From: Alishewanella aestuarii B11
GTDB lineage: Bacteria > Pseudomonadota > Gammaproteobacteria > Enterobacterales > Alteromonadaceae
Direction of reading: 5' to 3'
Assembly: GCF_000280055.1 (NCBI RefSeq)
Contig: NZ_ALAB01000026.1
Span: 1 to 64,000 of the forward strand
Length of the DNA stretch: 64,000 nucleotides
A program made the position numbers and the translations under genes. Below, piece after piece: positions 14,975-24,746 of this stretch (position 1 is its first letter; every line of letters starts with the position of its first letter). The notes beneath the pieces were generated by a model. That model did no database searches. It was given only the letters and a program-made list of their open reading frames with translations, and had not been told where the DNA came from.

Positions 14975-15855
14975 AACAACCTCTGCTGCGAGACAAAATG
15001 CTGCTGACGTTGGCTAAGCGGATCGATAAAACTCAGCTGCTGCGCTAATAGCTGCAGGGGTCGGCTAAAATCGCTGGTATTTTTCGGTAATAGCTCAGGA
15101 TAGTAAGCATCATTTAAGATCGGCATGCCCAGACTCAGCATATGCAGCCTGAGTTGATGGGTTTTCCCCGTCAGCGGCTGCAGCTGAAACTGGCCGATAT
15201 CCCCATCAACGCCGACCAGCTCGACAATAGACTGCGCATTGGCCTCACCCGGTACGATTTGATTAATAAACCGCGGCTGGGCTTTTTCAATCCGGTTACT
15301 CAACTGCCAGCTTAACGGCGGCTGTAAGTTTGTGCTTAAGCGGGCCCGGGCCTGATAGCGCTTTACCAGTTGCCCCTGCTGAAATAGCTGGTAATAGTGT
15401 GGCCGGCTTATGCTATTACAGCTAAACAACACTAAGCCGGCAGTATCCCGATCCAGCCGGTGCAGCGGCGCTAAATCGCTGATCCCGGTATCCTCTTTCA
15501 GCCGCTGCAACAGGCATTCGTTAACAAAGTCTCCGCCCGGTGTAACCGGTAAAAAATGCGGTTTATCCGCAACCAGCAGGTGCTCGTCCTGATACAGGAT
15601 CTGATGCAAAAACGGAATTTTCGGCTCTGCGGCGACTTCGCGAAAATAACAGAGCCGGCGACTGGGTAAAAAAGGCGTTTGCTCGGTAATCGCCTCACCC
15701 TGATACCAATAGACCTTGCCGTCGCGGATCCGCTGCTGCCAAAGCTCAGCCGGAATGCGCGGAAAATGAGCACACAAAAATGCCAGTACCGTCGGCCAGC
15801 CCTGATTATGCGCCGGCAAGGTAATTTCAGAAGGCTGTTTGGCAGTAATTAACAT
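14971..15855 (-). CDS. RluA-family RNA pseudouridine synthase
   Basis: Pseudouridine synthase of the RluA/TruC class, isomerising uridine in tRNA or rRNA. The catalytic Asp lies in [13 protein letters not shown], and [20 protein letters not shown] is the usual C-terminal motif. The frame is open to 15966, but those 37 extra codons overlap the start of the divergent DTW gene and look like a hydrophobic artefact; MLITAKQP at 15855 is the more likely start (294 residues). The exact RNA target cannot be read from sequence. Confidence 0.85.
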   Translation of the reverse strand: MLITAKQPSEITLPAHNQGWPTVLAFLCAHFPRIPAELWQQRIRDGKVYWYQGEAITEQTPFLPSRRLCYFREVAAEPKIPFLHQILYQDEHLLVADKPHFLPVTPGGDFVNECLLQRLKEDTGISDLAPLHRLDRDTAGLVLFSCNSISRPHYYQLFQQGQLVKRYQARARLSTNLQPPLSWQLSNRIEKAQPRFINQIVPGEANAQSIVELVGVDGDIGQFQLQPLTGKTHQLRLHMLSLGMPILNDAYYPELLPKNTSDFSRPLQLLAQQLSFIDPLSQRQQHFVSQQRLF

Positions 15856-15960
15856 CACGACGTCTGGTTTAAGCCAACAAAGCAGCAAAAAGTGGCGGCA
15901 GCTTAGCATAAAAGCCGCTAGAATACGCGCCCAAACAGCCAACGCCCGGAACACCTGCCA

Positions 15961-16647
15961 ATGCATCGCAATGCTATTCTGGCGCTACGACAGCGCGAAT
16001 TGCAAAAAGCCACCCGCGTTTTTAATGCCAGGGGTAGCAAGGTGCGCCGCTGCGAGCACTGTTTGCTACCCCAAGCTGACTGTATCTGTGCGGCCACACC
16101 AGCGCCGCAGGCAAAATCCGCGTTTTGCTTTATTATGTATACCGGCGAATGCTATAAACCGAGTAATACCGGGCGCCTGATCTGCGATATTGCCGCCGAT
16201 AGCCATGCCTTTGTCTGGGATCGCACCCGGCCGGATCCGGCGTTACTGGCGCTGCTGGCCGACCCACGTTATGCGCCCATCGTGGTTTTTCCAAGCCAAT
16301 ATGCCGAAGCAGAACGTTGTCTGGCCGATGCGGCTGCGCTACAGCAGGCCAGCGCCGGGCGCACGCCGCTGTTTGTGATGCTGGATGGCACCTGGCGCGA
16401 AGCGAAGAAAATGTTTAAAAGCCCTTATCTGGCTAAACTGCCGGTGCTGGGGATCCAGCCAACGCAACAAAGTGATTATCTGCTGCGCGAAGCGGCACAT
16501 TTGCATCAACTTTGTACCGCGGAAGTGGCGATTGAAGTGCTGCGGCTGGCGGCCGATCAACCGGCGGCAGAGCAGTTAGCGGAGTACTTTCAGGTTTTTC
16601 GCAATGCTTATTTAAAAGGTAAACCGCATTTACAGCTGCCGGATTAA
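15961..16647 (+). CDS. DTW-domain tRNA-uridine aminocarboxypropyltransferase
   Basis: 228-residue DTW-domain protein of the TapT (YfiP) type, which transfers the 3-amino-3-carboxypropyl group from SAM to tRNA uridine (acp3U47). Four zinc-type cysteines lie near the N-terminus (CEHCLLPQADCIC). The name motif appears as DGTW in FVMLDGTWREAKKMF. A long hydrophilic tail contains NAYLKGKPHL. It is divergent from the pseudouridine synthase, so two RNA-modification genes share this region. Confidence 0.85.
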   Translation: MHRNAILALRQRELQKATRVFNARGSKVRRCEHCLLPQADCICAATPAPQAKSAFCFIMYTGECYKPSNTGRLICDIAADSHAFVWDRTRPDPALLALLADPRYAPIVVFPSQYAEAERCLADAAALQQASAGRTPLFVMLDGTWREAKKMFKSPYLAKLPVLGIQPTQQSDYLLREAAHLHQLCTAEVAIEVLRLAADQPAAEQLAEYFQVFRNAYLKGKPHLQLPD

Positions 16648-16656
16648 ATCAGACAT

Positions 16657-16680
16657 AAAAGGGCAGCCGAGGCTGCCCAA
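16657..16680 (-). terminator. Terminator of aceA
   Basis: GGGCAGCC/GGCTGCCC hairpin (16661-16678) with a TTTT run on the minus strand, placed just after the aceA stop and also between convergent genes. Confidence 0.8.
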
Positions 16681-16710
16681 CTGTCAGTTACCTGACCACG
16701 TTGCGAAAAC

Positions 16711-18303
16711 TTAGAACTGATTCATGGTGTTATGAGCACCACCGGCTTTTAGTGCCGCTTCACCAGAGAAGTACTCTTTGTGATCATCACCGATATCTGA
16801 ACCAGACATATTCTGATGCTTGACACAGGCGATGCCCTGACGGATTTCCTTACGCTGTACCCCAGCCACATAACCCAGCATACCGGCGGCGCCAAAGTAT
16901 TCCTTCGCCAGATTGTCGGTAGACAGAGCCGCGGTATGATAAGTCGGCAGGGTGATCAGGTGGTGGAAAATCCCCGCCTCACGCGCCGCATCAGCCTGGA
17001 AGGTCTGAATCCGCTTATCCGCTTCCAGCGCCAGCTCTGTCGTATCATACTCGGCGCTCATCAAGGCGGCACGATCGTACGCAGACACATCTTTGCCCGC
17101 CGCTTGCCAGGCATCAAATACTTGCTGGCGGAAATTCAGTGTCCAGTTAAAGGATGGGCTGTTGTTATAAACCAGCTTGGCACCTGGCACCACTTCACGA
17201 ATACGGTCAACCATCTCTTTGATCTGACCGATATGTGGCTTCTCGGTCTCAATCCACAGTAAGTCAGCACCGTTTTGTAATGAGGTAATACAATCCAATA
17301 CCACCCGATCGATACCACTGCCCGGTTTGAACTGGAATAACCCACTGGCCAAACGCTTCGGCTTTAACAGCTTACCATTGGCTTTTACCACCACGTCACC
17401 ATTGGCAATATCATCGGCACTGCTAATGTAATCGCCATCCAGGAAGCTGTTATATTTATCGCCTAAATCGCCCGGCGCTTTGGTTACCGCGATTTGCTTG
17501 GTTAAACCCGCACCTAAAGAATCAGTACGGGCCACGATAACGCCATCATCGACGCCCAGCTCCAGGAAGGCGTAACGCACGGCATTAATTTTCGCCAGGA
17601 AATCCGCATGCGGTACTGTGACCTTACCATCCTGGTGACCACACTGCTTCTCATCCGAGACCTGGTTTTCAATCTGAATCGCACAGGCACCGGCTTCAAT
17701 CATTTTCTTCGCCAGTAAGTAGGTGGCTTCTTCATTACCAAAGCCGGCATCAATATCGGCAATAATCGGCACCACGTGGGTTTCAAAGTTATCAATCTTG
17801 CTCTGTACCGCTGCGGCTTTGGCGCTGTCTCCGGCAGCACGGGCTGCATCCAGTTCACGGAACAAACCGCCCAGCTCGCGGGCATCGGCTTGTTTTAAAA
17901 AGGTGTACAACTCAGCAATTAATGCCGGCACAGAGGTTTTCTCGTGCATGGATTGGTCCGGCAGTGGGCCAAACTCAGAGCGCAGTGCGGCAATCATCCA
18001 ACCAGACAGATACAGGTATTTGCGCTTGGTGGTACCAAAGTGCTTTTTAATCGCAATCAGTTTTTGCTGGCCGATAAAACCATGCCAGCAACCCAATGAC
18101 TGCGTGTACTGGCTGCTGTCAGCGTCATAAGCGGCCATATCGGCGCGCATAACCTTAGCGGTATATTTCGCGATATCTAAACCGGTATTAAAACGGTTTT
18201 GTAAGCGCATCCGTGCCGCATACTCAGGACTGATAGCATTCCAGCCCTGGTTGCTGCCAACAACTTGCTCTAATGCGGCGATCTGATCTTGATAAGCTGT
18301 CAT
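16711..18303 (-). CDS. aceA: Isocitrate lyase
   Basis: Isocitrate lyase (530 residues), splitting isocitrate into succinate and glyoxylate, the first step of the glyoxylate shunt. It belongs to the longer form found in pseudomonads and marine gammaproteobacteria rather than the ~430-residue E. coli form. The active-site loop reads KQCGH with catalytic Cys221, preceded by the PIIADIDAGFGNEEAT metal-binding stretch. A purine-rich AGGAAAC lies just upstream of the ATG. It is divergent from a LysR regulator gene, and the partner aceB lies beyond that gene in the same direction. Confidence 0.96.
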   Translation of the reverse strand: MTAYQDQIAALEQVVGSNQGWNAISPEYAARMRLQNRFNTGLDIAKYTAKVMRADMAAYDADSSQYTQSLGCWHGFIGQQKLIAIKKHFGTTKRKYLYLSGWMIAALRSEFGPLPDQSMHEKTSVPALIAELYTFLKQADARELGGLFRELDAARAAGDSAKAAAVQSKIDNFETHVVPIIADIDAGFGNEEATYLLAKKMIEAGACAIQIENQVSDEKQCGHQDGKVTVPHADFLAKINAVRYAFLELGVDDGVIVARTDSLGAGLTKQIAVTKAPGDLGDKYNSFLDGDYISSADDIANGDVVVKANGKLLKPKRLASGLFQFKPGSGIDRVVLDCITSLQNGADLLWIETEKPHIGQIKEMVDRIREVVPGAKLVYNNSPSFNWTLNFRQQVFDAWQAAGKDVSAYDRAALMSAEYDTTELALEADKRIQTFQADAAREAGIFHHLITLPTYHTAALSTDNLAKEYFGAAGMLGYVAGVQRKEIRQGIACVKHQNMSGSDIGDDHKEYFSGEAALKAGGAHNTMNQF

Positions 18304-18430
18304 GGTAGTTTCCTCTTGGTTTTAACTGTAACCGCTGTGGTGTGCTTTCAATATAGTTAACAAAACAAAGATTCATAAAGCTGATTTTCATGATGCCCAT
18401 CATTTTTTTAGTGAATGGCAAAAACGGCTA

Positions 18431-18459
18431 TTGGGTTCGCTTTGCAGCAATGCTATGAT
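18431..18459 (+). promoter_or_regulatory. Candidate sigma-70 promoter of the LysR gene
   Basis: TTGGGT at 18431-18436 and TATGAT at 18454-18459 are separated by 17 bases and lie about 40 bases upstream of the LysR start, in the 194-base divergent region shared with aceA. Prediction from pattern only. Confidence 0.4.
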
Positions 18460-18497
18460 TCAGCGCAATAATGTACTGACAGCTGAGCATTTCAGAT

Positions 18498-19436
18498 ATG
18501 AATATCAACAAAATGGACCTCAACCTGCTGGTTTACCTAGATGTGCTGCTACGGGAGAAGAATGTGACCCGTGCCGCCAACCAGCTGAATATCACCCAGC
18601 CGGCGATGAGTAATGGCTTAAAACGACTGCGGGATTTACTCAACGATCCGATCCTGGTGCGCACCTCTGAGGGGATGGTGCCTACCGAGCGGGCGCGCGA
18701 ATTAGCCCCTGTGGTACGCGGTGTTTTGCTAACCCTGGAAGAAACCTTACAACCGAACAAAGATTTTGAGCCGTCACAAAGTCGGCGCGTGTTCCGGATC
18801 ATGGCCAGCGATTATGCGGCCTCGACGCTGATCCCAGCGCTGTTAAAAAAATTGCGGGTACAGGCGCCCTATACCAGTCTGGATATTATGACCCCGTCCG
18901 ATGTGACCTTTCATGATGTGGAAAATGGCAAGGTCGATATGGCGATTAACCGCTTTGATCAATTACCGCAGTCGTTTCATCAGAAAACCGTCTGGCGCGA
19001 TAGTTTTTCCTGCCTGCTAAACCGGCAAAACCCGGTGCTCTCGCACTTTAATCTGGATAGCTATCTGAAAGCGCAGCATATCTGGGTCAGTAAAACCGGC
19101 TTTGGTGTCGGCGTCGGTATGGATCCGAAAGATGTGCAAAAGCTCGGCTGGGTAGACGAAGCCCTGGCCAAACTGGGCAAACAACGCAATATCACCGTCT
19201 TTACCCGTAACTACCATGTGGCGATGCATCTGGCGGTAGGTATTGACCTGATTGCGACGCTGCCCAGCCGCGCCGCCCGTTTATACGAAAAAGATCCGAC
19301 GATGGCGATTATGGACCCACCTTTTGCCATTCCGTCAATTGAACTGAAAATGATCTGGAGCCCTCTGCTGCATCAGGATGCCAGCCATATCTGGTTTCGC
19401 CGTCTGATCACCGAAACGGCAGATGAACTGAACTGA
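18498..19436 (+). CDS. LysR-family transcriptional regulator
   Basis: 312-residue LysR-type regulator. The N-terminal winged helix-turn-helix spans residues ~6-65 (LREKNVTRAANQLNITQPAMSNGLKRLRDLL), then a linker helix and a two-lobed effector-binding domain (residues ~95-300). It sits between divergent aceA and the downstream, opposite-strand aceB. LysR proteins commonly control a divergent neighbour, so control of aceA is a fair inference; the effector is unknown. Its 3' end faces the aceB terminator. Confidence 0.88.
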   Translation: MNINKMDLNLLVYLDVLLREKNVTRAANQLNITQPAMSNGLKRLRDLLNDPILVRTSEGMVPTERARELAPVVRGVLLTLEETLQPNKDFEPSQSRRVFRIMASDYAASTLIPALLKKLRVQAPYTSLDIMTPSDVTFHDVENGKVDMAINRFDQLPQSFHQKTVWRDSFSCLLNRQNPVLSHFNLDSYLKAQHIWVSKTGFGVGVGMDPKDVQKLGWVDEALAKLGKQRNITVFTRNYHVAMHLAVGIDLIATLPSRAARLYEKDPTMAIMDPPFAIPSIELKMIWSPLLHQDASHIWFRRLITETADELN

Positions 19437-19465
19437 CCTGAACTGGGTTAGACATAACATCGAAA

Positions 19466-19486
19466 AAGGCGCCACAGGGGCGCCTT
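19466..19486 (-). terminator. Terminator of aceB
   Basis: AAGGCGCC/GGCGCCTT hairpin with a TTTTT run on the minus strand, just beyond the aceB stop and between the convergent LysR and aceB genes. Confidence 0.75.
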
Positions 19487-19516
19487 GCACATCAGGTTTT
19501 TTCAGGTCTTGTTACA

Positions 19517-21121
19517 TCAATCCAGCAGTTGATAAGCTGGCAGGGTCAGGAAGTCCACCAGTTCATCTGCTGTGGTAATGTCCAGCAATAAGGCTTTGGC
19601 GCGTTCAAAATTCTGGCTATGCCAGACCTCGGCGCCCACCTCGGCGAACACTACTTCGGCTTCTTGCTCCAGTAAGGTAGCAAAAAATGCTTTGGTGACC
19701 AGCTGACCATTACTCAGCTGCTTACCATGTTTGATCCACTGCCAGATCGAGGTTCTGGAAATCTCCGCCGTCGCAGCGTCTTCCATCAAACCATAGATCG
19801 GTACGCAACCCTTGCCGCTGATCCAGGCGGCAAGATATTGTAGCGCCACCCGGATATTGGTGCGCATCCCCTGCTCAGTGCGTTCACCATCACAAGGCGC
19901 CAGTAACTCAGCGGCCGTGACCGGCGCATCCTGCTCGCGCAGCACATGCAGTTGATTGGTTTTACCGCCAGTTAACACCTGGTCAAAGACCGCATTGGCG
20001 GTAGCTGCCAGCCCCGGATGGGCTACCCAGGTACCGTCATGGCCATTACTGGCTTCCAGCGTTTTATCGGCAGTCACCCGCTCTAAAATCGCGGCATTAG
20101 CCGCCGGATCCTTAGCCGGAATAAAAGCCGCCATACCGCCCATCGCCAGCGCACCGCGCTTATGACAGGTTTTGATCAGCAGTCGCGAGTAAGCACTTAA
20201 AAACGGCTTATTCATGGTCACGACCTGCCGATCTGGTAATACCCGATCCGGATGGTTATTTAAGGTCTTGATATAGCTAAAAATGTAATCCCAGCGCCCA
20301 CAGTTCAGCGCGGCAATATGATCTTTCATCATATACAGGATCTCGTCCATCTCGAATACGGCTGGCAGGGTTTCGATCAGGATAGTGGCGCGGATGGTAC
20401 CTGTCGCCACAGCAAACTTACGCTCGGTAAAATGGAAGATATCATCCCACCATTTCGCTTCCAGATGGCTTTGTAATTTCGGCAGGTAATAATACACGCC
20501 GGTACCTTTCGCCAGGCGGGTCTGATAGTTATGGTAAAAATACAGCGCAAAATCCAAAATGCTGCCCGGAATTTGCTCACCATCCAGCTCAATATGCTTT
20601 TCCCATAAGTGCAAACCGCGGACCCGGGCAATTAACAACGCCGGGTTGTCTTTTAACGCATAGTGTTTACCGCTTTGTGGATCGGTATAGCTGATAGTGC
20701 CCAGGTTAGCATCGCGCAGGTTGATCTGACCTTCAATCACACCATCCCAGCTCGGCGTTTGCGAGTCTTCAAAGTCCGCCATAAAGACTTTTACATCGGC
20801 ATTCAAGGCGTTGATGATCATCTTGCGATCCACCGGACCAGTAATTTCCACCCGGCGATCCAGCAAATCGGCTGGTAGAGGCGCAACCTGCCAGGCGCCG
20901 TCGCGGATGGCTTGGGTTTCAGGCAGAAAATCAGGTAAGGCACCGGCATCAAATTGCGCCTGCCGCTCTGCCCGCGCTGCTAACAGGGCTTTTAACCGGG
21001 GCCGGAATAGCTGTACCAGCTCGCTGACAAATTGACAGGCCGGTTCAGTCAGGATTTGCTGATAGGCATCGCTGATCGGCGCTTTAATGGTTAAACCGCC
21101 ACGGGTAATCGCTGTTGTCAT
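19517..21121 (-). CDS. aceB: Malate synthase A
   Basis: Malate synthase A (534 residues), condensing glyoxylate with acetyl-CoA to malate, the second step of the glyoxylate shunt. Typical features are the FMADFEDSQTPSWDGVIEGQ stretch, the RGLHLWEKH region around the catalytic Arg, the IRATILIETLPAVFEMDEIL Mg-binding glutamate region and the GHDGTWVAHPGL segment near residue 370. It reads in the same direction as aceA but is separated from it by the LysR gene, so the two shunt genes are not one compact operon here. Confidence 0.96.
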   Translation of the reverse strand: MTTAITRGGLTIKAPISDAYQQILTEPACQFVSELVQLFRPRLKALLAARAERQAQFDAGALPDFLPETQAIRDGAWQVAPLPADLLDRRVEITGPVDRKMIINALNADVKVFMADFEDSQTPSWDGVIEGQINLRDANLGTISYTDPQSGKHYALKDNPALLIARVRGLHLWEKHIELDGEQIPGSILDFALYFYHNYQTRLAKGTGVYYYLPKLQSHLEAKWWDDIFHFTERKFAVATGTIRATILIETLPAVFEMDEILYMMKDHIAALNCGRWDYIFSYIKTLNNHPDRVLPDRQVVTMNKPFLSAYSRLLIKTCHKRGALAMGGMAAFIPAKDPAANAAILERVTADKTLEASNGHDGTWVAHPGLAATANAVFDQVLTGGKTNQLHVLREQDAPVTAAELLAPCDGERTEQGMRTNIRVALQYLAAWISGKGCVPIYGLMEDAATAEISRTSIWQWIKHGKQLSNGQLVTKAFFATLLEQEAEVVFAEVGAEVWHSQNFERAKALLLDITTADELVDFLTLPAYQLLD

Positions 21122-21311
21122 GTTGCTGCCTCTGTACTGTTTCAGATGAAGTTACTATAAGCCGGATTTCTTCATAAAAGCCATTAATGGCGACTATGAC
21201 AAGCATTCTTACAGAAAATATCAAAATAGCGGAAGCAACCATAATTGTGGCACAGCTTATGCTTAGAAATTACTACCTTAGTGGTCTTGTCAATTTTTCG
21301 TCGGAGGATGC

Positions 21312-21974
21312 ATGGAATTTGTCATGCTGTTATTAGTTTTGCTGGTGGTGCTGGTTGCCCTGGTCGCCAGCCGTTTTATTGACAATAGCAATCCATTTCA
21401 GGTACAGGCTAAACCAAGCTTGTTTAGTCCGGTCGAGCGCTCCTTTCTGAGTTTGCTGGAAAAAGCCGCGGCAGCTGATTACAAAATATTGAATCGGGTG
21501 AAGCTGGCCGATGTACTGGAAGTACGGGACAGTGCTAATGACAAAACCCGGCGCAGCACCCTGTTAAAACTGAATGCCAAGTATCTGGATTTTATCCTGT
21601 GTGAGCCTGAATCGATGAAAGTAATCGCCGTAGTCGATCTGGTCAATGTACAGCACCGGGATGGTCATAAGGCGGTACCTGACTGGTTTGTCAGCGGTGC
21701 CCTGGAGGCAGCTGGTATCCCCTATCTGCGTATTGCCATTAAATCCGGTTATACTGTGACTGAATTACAGGCTGCACTGGCGCAAAAACTAGGCAAGCCC
21801 GCGCCTAAGGTTGAACCGACCTTAAAGGGTTTAGTGAAAAAGGGGCCAACCCGACCAATCCGCTCGTTAAAGCCCACTACCGCAACCTTAGCAGCGCCTG
21901 CCTTGCGGGCAGTACCGGCGCTTTCACACTCACAAATTAAAGCGCAGTCTACTGCGCTGATCCAAGCTTCTTAA
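21312..21974 (+). CDS. Membrane-anchored DUF2726 protein
   Basis: 220-residue protein with one N-terminal membrane helix (VMLLLVLLVVLVALVA) and a DUF2726 domain (residues ~35-160). DUF2726 resembles restriction-endonuclease-like or NERD folds; the KLNAKYLDFILCEPESMKVIAVVDL core fits, but catalytic competence is not established. A Lys/Pro/Ala-rich tail follows. GGAGG precedes the ATG by about four bases. The cellular role is unknown. Confidence 0.8.
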   Translation: MEFVMLLLVLLVVLVALVASRFIDNSNPFQVQAKPSLFSPVERSFLSLLEKAAAADYKILNRVKLADVLEVRDSANDKTRRSTLLKLNAKYLDFILCEPESMKVIAVVDLVNVQHRDGHKAVPDWFVSGALEAAGIPYLRIAIKSGYTVTELQAALAQKLGKPAPKVEPTLKGLVKKGPTRPIRSLKPTTATLAAPALRAVPALSHSQIKAQSTALIQAS

Positions 21975-22009
21975 CGCACAGGAGAAATGAGTCACTCCGC
22001 GCTAAGATC

Positions 22010-22048
22010 GAATGCCGCCTGCTGCAACAGGCGGCATTCACCCTTTTA
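22010..22048 (+). terminator. Strong terminator after the DUF2726 gene
   Basis: A 12-bp perfect stem (GAATGCCGCCTG with CAGGCGGCATTC) with a 6-base loop, followed by ACCCTTTTATT on the plus strand. Confidence 0.8.
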
Positions 22049-22141
22049 TTCAGCCTGCTATTGTCCCTGCCGCTAAAAATAACTAAAGTTAAAAACAACC
22101 ACGCCGATATAAGATCGCCGTTAAGCTAACCGGAGGGAAAA

Positions 22142-22336
22142 ATGAGTCAATCCGTTGGCGCCCTGGCGTCTGCTCAGGCCTTTGAGGTACTGGGCGCTGT
22201 TATGGCCAAGAAACAACAGAATCAGCAAGCACAAATGACCAATTTATTGGTGCAAAGTGCAATGCAAACTGTTGAACAAACCTCAATGGCACAGCCGGTG
22301 GGGAATCTGGGTCAAAATATCAATATCTCGGTATAG
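22142..22336 (+). CDS. Small YjfB-like putative motility protein
   Basis: 64-residue polar helical protein ending in NLGQNINISV, which resembles the C-terminal signature (LGxNIDIxV) of the small YjfB putative-motility family. The body is Gln/Ala-rich with heptad-like spacing. A good ribosome site (CGGAGGGA) and a following strong terminator show that it is a real single-gene unit. The neighbouring chemoreceptor fits a motility link, but the function is not known. Confidence 0.6.
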   Translation: MSQSVGALASAQAFEVLGAVMAKKQQNQQAQMTNLLVQSAMQTVEQTSMAQPVGNLGQNINISV

Positions 22337-22351
22337 TCACCGACAGGTCAC

Positions 22352-22387
22352 GGCGACAGTAAGCTCAGTTTACTGTCGCCGCCCTTT
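22352..22387 (+). terminator. Terminator after the YjfB-like gene
   Basis: GGCGACAGTAA/TTACTGTCGCC, an 11-bp stem with a short loop, then CCCTTTTT. It also marks the end of the convergent chemoreceptor gene. Confidence 0.85.
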
Positions 22388-23944
22388 TTACCGGCGTTTA
22401 AAGCGCACCACTAATTCGTGTAACTCGCGCGCAATATGCTGCATTTGCACTGTCGTTGCGGCGGATGCATCAGCCTGTTGCAGGCTTTGCGTGGAGAGAT
22501 CGGCAATATTTACCACCTGCTGGTTAACACTTTCTGCAACATGTGCCTGTTGCTCAACCGCTGTCGCCATCTGTAGCGCCATCTGGGTAATCGCATTAAC
22601 CGCTTCTGAGATACCATTTAGCATTTCGGCCGTTTGCCTGACTTGCTGTAAGCCACTTTCGGCGCCTTCCGTACCCGCAGCCGCCACCCGTACTGCATTA
22701 GTCGCCCGACTACCAAGCTCATTGATAATGCTATGAATTTCTTTGGTTGAGTGCTGGGTTCGCTGTGCCAGATTACGCACTTCATCGGCCACAACTGCAA
22801 AACCCCGTCCTTGCTCCCCGGCGCGTGCCGCCTCGATAGCGGCATTAAGTGCTAACAAATTGGTCTGCTCGGCAATTTGCTCAATCATTTGCGCCACCGA
22901 GGCAATTTTTTGGGTTTGCTCTGATACCTCCGCCACCGAGCTGGCAATCTCAGCCACCGTTTGCCGCAAATCCTCAATCACTTTGCGCGTGGTGCGGGCA
23001 GCATCCCGTCCCAGTGCCGCCAACTCATTAGCATGCTCAGCCCGGCCCGCCGTTTCCTGCACGTGCCCGGACACTTCATTGATGGTGGTGGTCATCTGAT
23101 GCATCGCCGCAGCAGTCTGATCCGTTTCCTGCTGTTGTAAACGGATTTTCTGCCGACTGGCATCGGCTTGTTGTTGCCCCAGCTCCGCTTGCCCGGCAAC
23201 AGATTTAGCCGCGTCTTCAATCCGGGTTAACACCGCCCCCAAATGCGCTTCCGAACTCATAATGCTGACTTTCAGTGCCCCGAGATCCGGCTCATCATCA
23301 GTAAAGGTTAACACCGCTAATTCATGCTTAAAGGCGTTGTGTAACAGGGTCTCCAGACTATGTAACGCGCTTTTTCGACTGTAGTGCGCTACCACGAAAT
23401 GGCCTACCAACAAGGCCAGCAACAATACCGGGAGACCGACACCCGGCATCAGCCAGTAGCCAAGACCGACCGCGACCAGCGTTAGCAACATATAGGCTTT
23501 TTCGGCATTAAAATGCCAATGCCGGCTGGTATATTTGCCGGCGTTAATGGCCTTGTAAAGCTTATCGGCCCGTTCCACATTTTGCCGGCTGGGGCAGGAA
23601 CGAACCGATTCATAACCAATTACCTTGCCATGTTCAGTTACCGGCGTGACATAAGCGTCCACCCAGTAATAATCGCCATTTTTACTGCGATTTTTTACCA
23701 ACCCCATCCAGGGCCGGCCGGCTTTTAAATGCTCCCACATAATTTTATAGGCCAGCGGCGGCATATCCGGATGCCGCACTATATTATGCGGTTGGCCAAT
23801 CAGTTCTTCGCGGGTAAAACCACTGATTTTGACAAAGTCATCATTACAGTGCTGTATCATGCCACGTAAATCGGTGGTGGAGATCAGTTTAACATCGGGG
23901 CTAAAGGTACGTTCGTGCTGGGTGACGGGTTGATTGATACGCAT
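22388..23944 (-). CDS. Aer-like PAS-domain methyl-accepting chemotaxis protein
   Basis: 518-residue chemoreceptor. The N-terminal PAS domain (residues ~15-120; [22 protein letters not shown] and the [14 protein letters not shown] strand) is of the Aer type that binds FAD or heme and senses redox or oxygen. Two close membrane helices (residues ~150-190) form a hairpin with no periplasmic domain. The methyl-accepting signalling domain carries the conserved tip [20 protein letters not shown]. The likely role is energy or aero-taxis through CheA/CheW; no che genes are in the window. Confidence 0.9.
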   Translation of the reverse strand: MRINQPVTQHERTFSPDVKLISTTDLRGMIQHCNDDFVKISGFTREELIGQPHNIVRHPDMPPLAYKIMWEHLKAGRPWMGLVKNRSKNGDYYWVDAYVTPVTEHGKVIGYESVRSCPSRQNVERADKLYKAINAGKYTSRHWHFNAEKAYMLLTLVAVGLGYWLMPGVGLPVLLLALLVGHFVVAHYSRKSALHSLETLLHNAFKHELAVLTFTDDEPDLGALKVSIMSSEAHLGAVLTRIEDAAKSVAGQAELGQQQADASRQKIRLQQQETDQTAAAMHQMTTTINEVSGHVQETAGRAEHANELAALGRDAARTTRKVIEDLRQTVAEIASSVAEVSEQTQKIASVAQMIEQIAEQTNLLALNAAIEAARAGEQGRGFAVVADEVRNLAQRTQHSTKEIHSIINELGSRATNAVRVAAAGTEGAESGLQQVRQTAEMLNGISEAVNAITQMALQMATAVEQQAHVAESVNQQVVNIADLSTQSLQQADASAATTVQMQHIARELHELVVRFKRR

Positions 23945-24029
23945 TAGTGCTCCTGCTTGCTTAACATCCTGATACCAAGCATAGCAAGCAGGTTTGGCTT
24001 CGCCAGTAAAAGCGAGAAAGATTATAGCG

Positions 24030-24374
24030 TTAAGTTTGTTTTAGCTGCAAAGCCGGCGCCGAAAAGCTCACCCCGGCCCAACCACTACGCTGAAAGTTGC
24101 GGATATTCTGGTGGTCAGTACCAGCCGGAGATTCCATTACCTGCCGGTAGTACTCACCGAATAATTGCAGCGTTTGCGCTTCCGACAATTGATGTAATTG
24201 TGCAAAGGCCAGAATTTTACAAGAACCGGTATTTTCGCCGGCAGCATTACTAAGTTCACCGTTTTGGAAGGCGACCGGTGTGAAATAATAATGTTGTTCA
24301 ATTACCGCAATACTTTGCGCAAAACTGATACTATCCGGCTCAGTACTGAGTTGAATAAAAAAATCATCTAGCAT
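24030..24374 (-). CDS. HopJ-family small protein
   Basis: 114-residue protein of the HopJ (PF08888) family. Signatures are [27 protein letters not shown] and the [15 protein letters not shown] tail. The family was named from a Pseudomonas syringae type III effector candidate, but it is widespread in non-pathogenic marine gammaproteobacteria. No secretion genes occur here, so a virulence role should not be assumed. Confidence 0.85.
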   Translation of the reverse strand: MLDDFFIQLSTEPDSISFAQSIAVIEQHYYFTPVAFQNGELSNAAGENTGSCKILAFAQLHQLSEAQTLQLFGEYYRQVMESPAGTDHQNIRNFQRSGWAGVSFSAPALQLKQT

Positions 24375-24476
24375 GTGGCCCCTCCCGGCAACAATTGCAG
24401 AGGGCCCATCTTAAAAGCCTGCCCCACCAACTGCAATGCCCTTGACACTACCTTGGCAAATAAAATCTGGCACCAG

Positions 24477-24504
24477 CTGACAGAGCAGCAGGGGCTGCTG
24501 TCAG
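24477..24504 (-). terminator. Hairpin terminator of the split outer membrane protein gene
   Basis: CTGAC..AGCAGC/GCTGCT..GTCAG stem-loop just downstream of the minus-strand stop at 24521. On the minus strand it is followed at a short distance by GATTTTATTT. Confidence 0.5.
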
Positions 24505-24736
24505 TCTGGCGCGGCTTAACTCAGAATTGATAAGAAACGCCAAGACGAAATTCGTTCTTTGCTGCACCACTGTTTAGTGCCAGGCTGCTGCGCACTGCCC
24601 AGTCGCGACTGAGATAAAAAGCAATACCCGCACCCAGACTACCGTAATTATCGGCTACAGTATGATAGGTGGCTTCGGTAAAGAGTTCGGCTTGGGGTGT
24701 CAGGGCATGTTTAACGCCGGCACCAAAGTAGAGACC

Positions 24737-24746
24737 GCTTTCATCC
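24737..24746. repeat. Target site duplication, left copy
   Basis: GCTTTCATCC, identical to the copy at 25989-25998 on the other side of the insertion sequence. Confidence 0.88.

Noticed and set aside
15856..15966. 37-codon N-terminal extension of the pseudouridine synthase
   Set aside because: It overlaps the divergent DTW gene start, is not family-like, and an internal ATG fits better.
24030..24374. HopJ-family protein as a virulence effector
   Set aside because: No type III secretion genes are present and the family is common in free-living bacteria; the name is historical.
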